Assembly: GCA_028527945.1 (NCBI GenBank)
Contig: JAQQAK010000440.1
Location: 1-7,668 of the forward strand
DNA length: 7,668 nucleotides
From: Spirochaetaceae bacterium
GTDB taxonomy: Bacteria > Spirochaetota > Spirochaetia > UBA9216
Direction of reading: 5' to 3'
The notes beneath the pieces were generated by a model. That model did not search any database, was not told where the DNA came from, and saw nothing but the letters and a program-made list of their open reading frames with translations. The stretch's first letter is position 1. Every line of letters starts with the position of its first letter. Below, piece after piece: positions 5,100 through 7,668 of this stretch. The translations under genes and the position numbers were made by a program.

Positions 5100-5549
5100 A
5101 TGAAAACAAAATTCTCACATGTTAATATTATAAGCAGGAATTGGAAAGACTTGGCTGGTTTCTATATCAAAGTTTTTGACTGCACTCCAGTTCTTCCTGA
5201 AAGAGATCTTGCGGGAGAGTGGGTTGATGAATTAACAAGTTTATCAGACGCAAGAATAAAGGGAATTCATTTATCACTTCCCGGCTATGAGTCAAATGGA
5301 CCAACTCTTGAGATCTTTGAATATAATGAAAATATAAGTGGTTCAGGAAAAAATATAAATCTTGAGGGTTTTGGACATATTGCGTTTGCGGTAGATGATG
5401 TTGAAGCTAAATTGAATCAGCTTTTGGAAAACGGAGGCTCTGTTCTTGGAAAGTTAATTGACGCGGATATTGATGGGGTAGGCAATATAACTGTAGTTTA
5501 CGCAAAAGACCCAGAAGGTAATATCATAGAAATACAAAAGTGGAATTAA
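5100..5549 (+). CDS. VOC (glyoxalase/bleomycin-resistance/dioxygenase) superfamily protein
   Basis: The 149-residue protein has two beta-alpha-beta-beta-beta modules of the VOC fold. Module 1 is residues 5-74 (FSHVNIISRNWKDLAGFYIK, ending LEIFEY). Module 2 is about 90-147 (GFGHIAFAVDD, then the ending AKDPEGNIIEIQKW). The four canonical metal-ligand positions are filled by His7, Glu71, His93 and Glu144, as in glyoxalase I, so a metal-dependent isomerase, epimerase or lyase is plausible. The DPEGNxIEI ending is typical of the superfamily. Substrate cannot be inferred, since this superfamily covers glyoxalase I, methylmalonyl-CoA epimerase, dioxygenases and resistance proteins. GAGGAG at 5089-5094 precedes the ATG. 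It lies between the carbonic anhydrase and the cysteine-motif protein on the same strand. Confidence 0.85.
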   Translation: MKTKFSHVNIISRNWKDLAGFYIKVFDCTPVLPERDLAGEWVDELTSLSDARIKGIHLSLPGYESNGPTLEIFEYNENISGSGKNINLEGFGHIAFAVDDVEAKLNQLLENGGSVLGKLIDADIDGVGNITVVYAKDPEGNIIEIQKWN

Positions 5550-5607
5550 TGAATTATATTATTCACGATTTGTATTAATAAGTTTTATTTAGAGGAGGCT
5601 CTTTATA

Positions 5608-6030
5608 ATGACAGACTCAGAAGTAAGAGATGTGGTTCATTCATATTATTGGATTGATGATCTTAATTGCGCGACAACAACTTTAAAAACATTATCAAAA
5701 GCTTTTTCAATTGAGATTTCTTCTCAGGTTATAGATGCCGCAGTTGGTATGCATGGAGCTGGTAAGTATGGTGCTCAATGTGGCTTGGTTGAAGGCACTT
5801 TGCTTTTTATTGGAATCTATGGCAGATTTATAAATCTTGAAGATAAAGAAACTATTGAGATTTGTTATTCTTTCGCGGAAGGATTTGAGAAAAACTTTTA
5901 TAGCTTGTTATGTAGCAAAATACGTCCAGGAGGGTTCAATAAAAATGATCCAGAACACCTATGTGAAGACGTTACAGTAAGAGCAATCATTTGGATAATA
6001 AATTTCATAAAAAATGAAATGGCAAAGTGA
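5608..6030 (+). CDS. C_GCAxxG_C_C family protein, possible redox role
   Basis: The 140-residue protein fits the C_GCAxxG_C_C family, named for conserved cysteines and a glycine-rich core. Cys21 lies in the N-terminal helix (LNCATT), Cys58 in GAGKYGAQCGLVEGTLLFIG (which replaces the usual GCAxxG by QCGLVEG), Cys102 in SLLCSKIRPGG and Cys119 in EHLCED. The family is thought to have a redox or electron-transfer role in anaerobes, but none is established. A central hydrophobic stretch (LLFIGIYG) is buried in the core and not a membrane segment. The ribosome binding site AGAGGAGG (5591-5598) is strong and well placed. Spacing is 58 bases from the VOC gene and 105 bases from the deformylase gene, so it may form its own unit. 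Confidence 0.75.
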   Translation: MTDSEVRDVVHSYYWIDDLNCATTTLKTLSKAFSIEISSQVIDAAVGMHGAGKYGAQCGLVEGTLLFIGIYGRFINLEDKETIEICYSFAEGFEKNFYSLLCSKIRPGGFNKNDPEHLCEDVTVRAIIWIINFIKNEMAK

Positions 6031-6105
6031 CATAATCAGTATTTAAAATCAGCAATTAACTACCTTAAAATAAATTTGTTTTTAGATTAGTTTAATAGCA
6101 GGTTT

Positions 6106-6111
6106 TATACT
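6106..6111 (+). promoter_or_regulatory. Weak candidate -10 box upstream of purU
   Basis: TATACT lies in the 105-bp gap before purU and is the best -10 match there. No good -35 hexamer lies at the right distance, so separate transcription of purU is only possible. Confidence 0.2.
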
Positions 6112-6135
6112 TAAAACAAAACAGAGGCGGATAAT

Positions 6136-6972
6136 ATGGTAAAACATACCTTAAAAATAAATTGTCCTGATAAAACAGGAATAGTATATGATATTACTCA
6201 AATACTTTTTAAGCATAATCTTAATATTCTTGAAAGCGATCAGTTCGTTGATTCGGATGAAAAGCAGTTCTTTATGCGGATAGAGTTTTGCGGAACTTAT
6301 GATTCCGGAGCTTTATATGATGATTTAAGTTCTGTACTTGGTGAGGCAGCTGATATTAAGCTTCATGGAAAACGAAAAAAGAATATTATTGTAATGGCTA
6401 CAAAAGAGCATCACTGTTTAGGTGATATTCTTGTTAGAAATTTCTTTAATAATATTAACGCGAATATTCTTGCTGTAATAAGTAATTATGATTCGCTTCG
6501 TGAGTTTACAGAAAAAATGGGGGTTCCTTACCATTATATTTCTCATGAAAATATATCCAGAGAGGAACATGAGCGAAAGGTTATTAATACAATTGAACAA
6601 TATAATCCTGAGTATATTGTTCTCGCAAAATATATGAGAATCCTTTCTCCTGCTTTTACTGACAAATTTCATGAGAAAATAATTAATATTCACCATTCAT
6701 TTCTTCCTGCTTTTATTGGAGCAAATCCATACAGACAGGCTTATGAGCGAGGTGTCAAGCTTGTTGGTGCTACAGCACATTTTGTAAATCAGGATCTTGA
6801 TGATGGACCAATTATAGAGCAGGATGTAATTCATATTACACATAAGCAGAATCCAACACAGCTGGCAAAGGCCGGGCGTGAAGTTGAAAAATCAGTGCTC
6901 GCCAAGGCTATGCAGCTGGTTTTTGATGACAGGGTATTTTTGTCCGGTAATCATACCATCGTCTTTAAATAG
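6136..6972 (+). CDS. purU: Formyltetrahydrofolate deformylase
   Basis: The 278-residue protein hydrolyses 10-formyl-tetrahydrofolate to tetrahydrofolate and formate, balancing one-carbon pools and providing formate, for example for PurT-type purine synthesis. Residues 1-80 form an ACT domain (HTLKINCPDKTGIVYDITQ), usually the effector-binding part. Residues 83-278 form a formyltransferase-like domain. The catalytic set is visible: Asn184 and His186 in INIHHSFLPAF, and Asp222 in LDDGPIIEQD. GANPYRQAYERGVKLVGATA marks the substrate-binding loop and is highly characteristic of PurU. Length and domain order match the family (about 280 residues), so the gene is complete. AGAGGCGG (6123-6130) precedes the ATG by 5 bases. 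It is 45 bases before the YibE/F gene. It is cytoplasmic. Confidence 0.95.
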   Translation: MVKHTLKINCPDKTGIVYDITQILFKHNLNILESDQFVDSDEKQFFMRIEFCGTYDSGALYDDLSSVLGEAADIKLHGKRKKNIIVMATKEHHCLGDILVRNFFNNINANILAVISNYDSLREFTEKMGVPYHYISHENISREEHERKVINTIEQYNPEYIVLAKYMRILSPAFTDKFHEKIINIHHSFLPAFIGANPYRQAYERGVKLVGATAHFVNQDLDDGPIIEQDVIHITHKQNPTQLAKAGREVEKSVLAKAMQLVFDDRVFLSGNHTIVFK

Positions 6973-7017
6973 ACTAAAACAAGCCTAAAATAATCAGGAA
7001 AGAGAGAAGCTTTATAA

Positions 7018-7668
7018 ATGATAAAAGACTTCAGGACACTAATTACTCTTATTGCATCTGCTGCCATAACAATTATTCTTATCTTTTTAGTAAAAAGTTT
7101 ACCTTATAATCAATATAAGGCTGGCATGAGTGGAGCCACGGTTGATTATGAGGTTGCAAAGGTTATTGAGGTTAGTTCTGAAAAACTTCAGGACAGCCAT
7201 TATCAGAAGGATTTACTAACAGGTTCGCAAAGTTTGCAAGTAAAATTGATGACTGGTGAACACCGTGGAGAAATTGTTTCAGCTGATAATCATCTTTCGA
7301 CTTATAATAGTGTTGTCGGAAAGCTTGGACGATATTTGATTGTGGTAGTTGATAAGGTTGCCAGTGGAGAGTTTCAGGTACGTGTTTATAACTATTTTCG
7401 TGCTCCAGCAATTTATCTAATTGCAGTACTTTTTTTTGCGTCACTAATTCTTGTTGGGCAAAAGAAAGGTCTGATGTCTGGCATTGGATTAATCTATACC
7501 TTTGTTTGTGTTTTTACGATATTCCTGCCTCTTGTTTTAAGAGGTTATTCTCCGGTATTGTCTGCCATTGTTTTAGTTGTTCTTGTTTCTGCTGTAACTC
7601 TCATTCTTCTTAATGGTGTCAGTATAAAGAGTTTATGCTGCATTTTGGGAACTATTTTGGGAGTCATT
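7018..7668 (+). CDS. YibE/F family membrane protein, N-terminal part (runs off window)
   Basis: The frame is open from the ATG at 7018 to the window end, giving 217 residues of a family usually near 370-400. One N-terminal membrane segment (about 8-26) is followed by a periplasmic or extracellular domain (about 30-125) of beta character, with SLQVKLMTGEHRGEIVSADN typical of this family. Then FRAP and a row of helices follow: about 129-147, 152-172, 177-198 and 203-217, with the conserved glycine/proline signatures GLMSGIGLIY and LPLVLRGYSP. Family members are multi-pass membrane proteins of unproven function, perhaps transporters. The start has only a loose purine-rich ribosome binding site (AGGAAAGAGAGAAG). 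The gene is 45 bases downstream of purU on the same strand. Confidence 0.85.
   Translation, partial: MIKDFRTLITLIASAAITIILIFLVKSLPYNQYKAGMSGATVDYEVAKVIEVSSEKLQDSHYQKDLLTGSQSLQVKLMTGEHRGEIVSADNHLSTYNSVVGKLGRYLIVVVDKVASGEFQVRVYNYFRAPAIYLIAVLFFASLILVGQKKGLMSGIGLIYTFVCVFTIFLPLVLRGYSPVLSAIVLVVLVSAVTLILLNGVSIKSLCCILGTILGVI

Noticed and set aside
6418..6696. 92-codon - strand frame
   Set aside because: It is antisense to the catalytic domain of purU.
7172..7444. 90-codon - strand frame
   Set aside because: It is a shadow of the YibE/F gene, which carries family motifs in the + frame.

Overview
The window is 7.7 kb of AT-rich bacterial DNA with strong AGGAG-type ribosome binding sites and small genes from families common in anaerobes: a YibE/F membrane protein, a C_GCAxxG_C_C cysteine protein, DUF3795 and a mini beta-carbonic anhydrase. 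This fits a low-GC anaerobe, either a Treponema-like spirochaete or a clostridial Firmicute. No rRNA, tRNA or other marker settles which, so the assignment is a weak inference.

Layout. Bases 1-550 are the 3' end of a SorC/DeoR-type sugar-binding transcriptional regulator. Bases 551-1426 hold no intact gene. They carry a broken alpha/beta hydrolase on the + strand, a coding-like remnant on the - strand, a compound hairpin and a short coding-like frame. An HD-domain phosphohydrolase (1427-1993, +) follows. It converges on a 48-residue acidic, proline-rich protein (2019-2165, -) that is easy to miss but has a very good ribosome binding site. Another orphan coding fragment lies on the - strand at 2287-2499, then a four-helix membrane protein (2617-3024, +).

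Bases 3062-4354 (-) are a two-gene unit: an ECF-type sigma factor with a cysteine/histidine tail, followed by a ten-cysteine DUF3795 protein. The central part of the sigma gene is visibly more GC-rich than its surroundings and contains a perfect 13-bp inverted repeat over the codons of the cysteine motif. A 321-bp intergenic region with a consensus TATAAT box separates this unit from the next block.

The rightmost block is entirely on the + strand: a mini beta-carbonic anhydrase, a VOC/glyoxalase-like protein, a C_GCAxxG_C_C protein, PurU (formyltetrahydrofolate deformylase) and a YibE/F membrane protein that runs off the window. Gaps are 45-105 bp, so partial co-transcription is possible but not shown. 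CO2/bicarbonate and formate/one-carbon chemistry sit side by side here, but a shared pathway is only a suggestion.

I found no CRISPR array, insertion sequence, convincing riboswitch or classical intrinsic terminator. The most notable items are the hairpin-bearing cysteine-tailed sigma factor with its DUF3795 partner, the unannotated 48-aa gene, and the gene graveyard at 551-1300.
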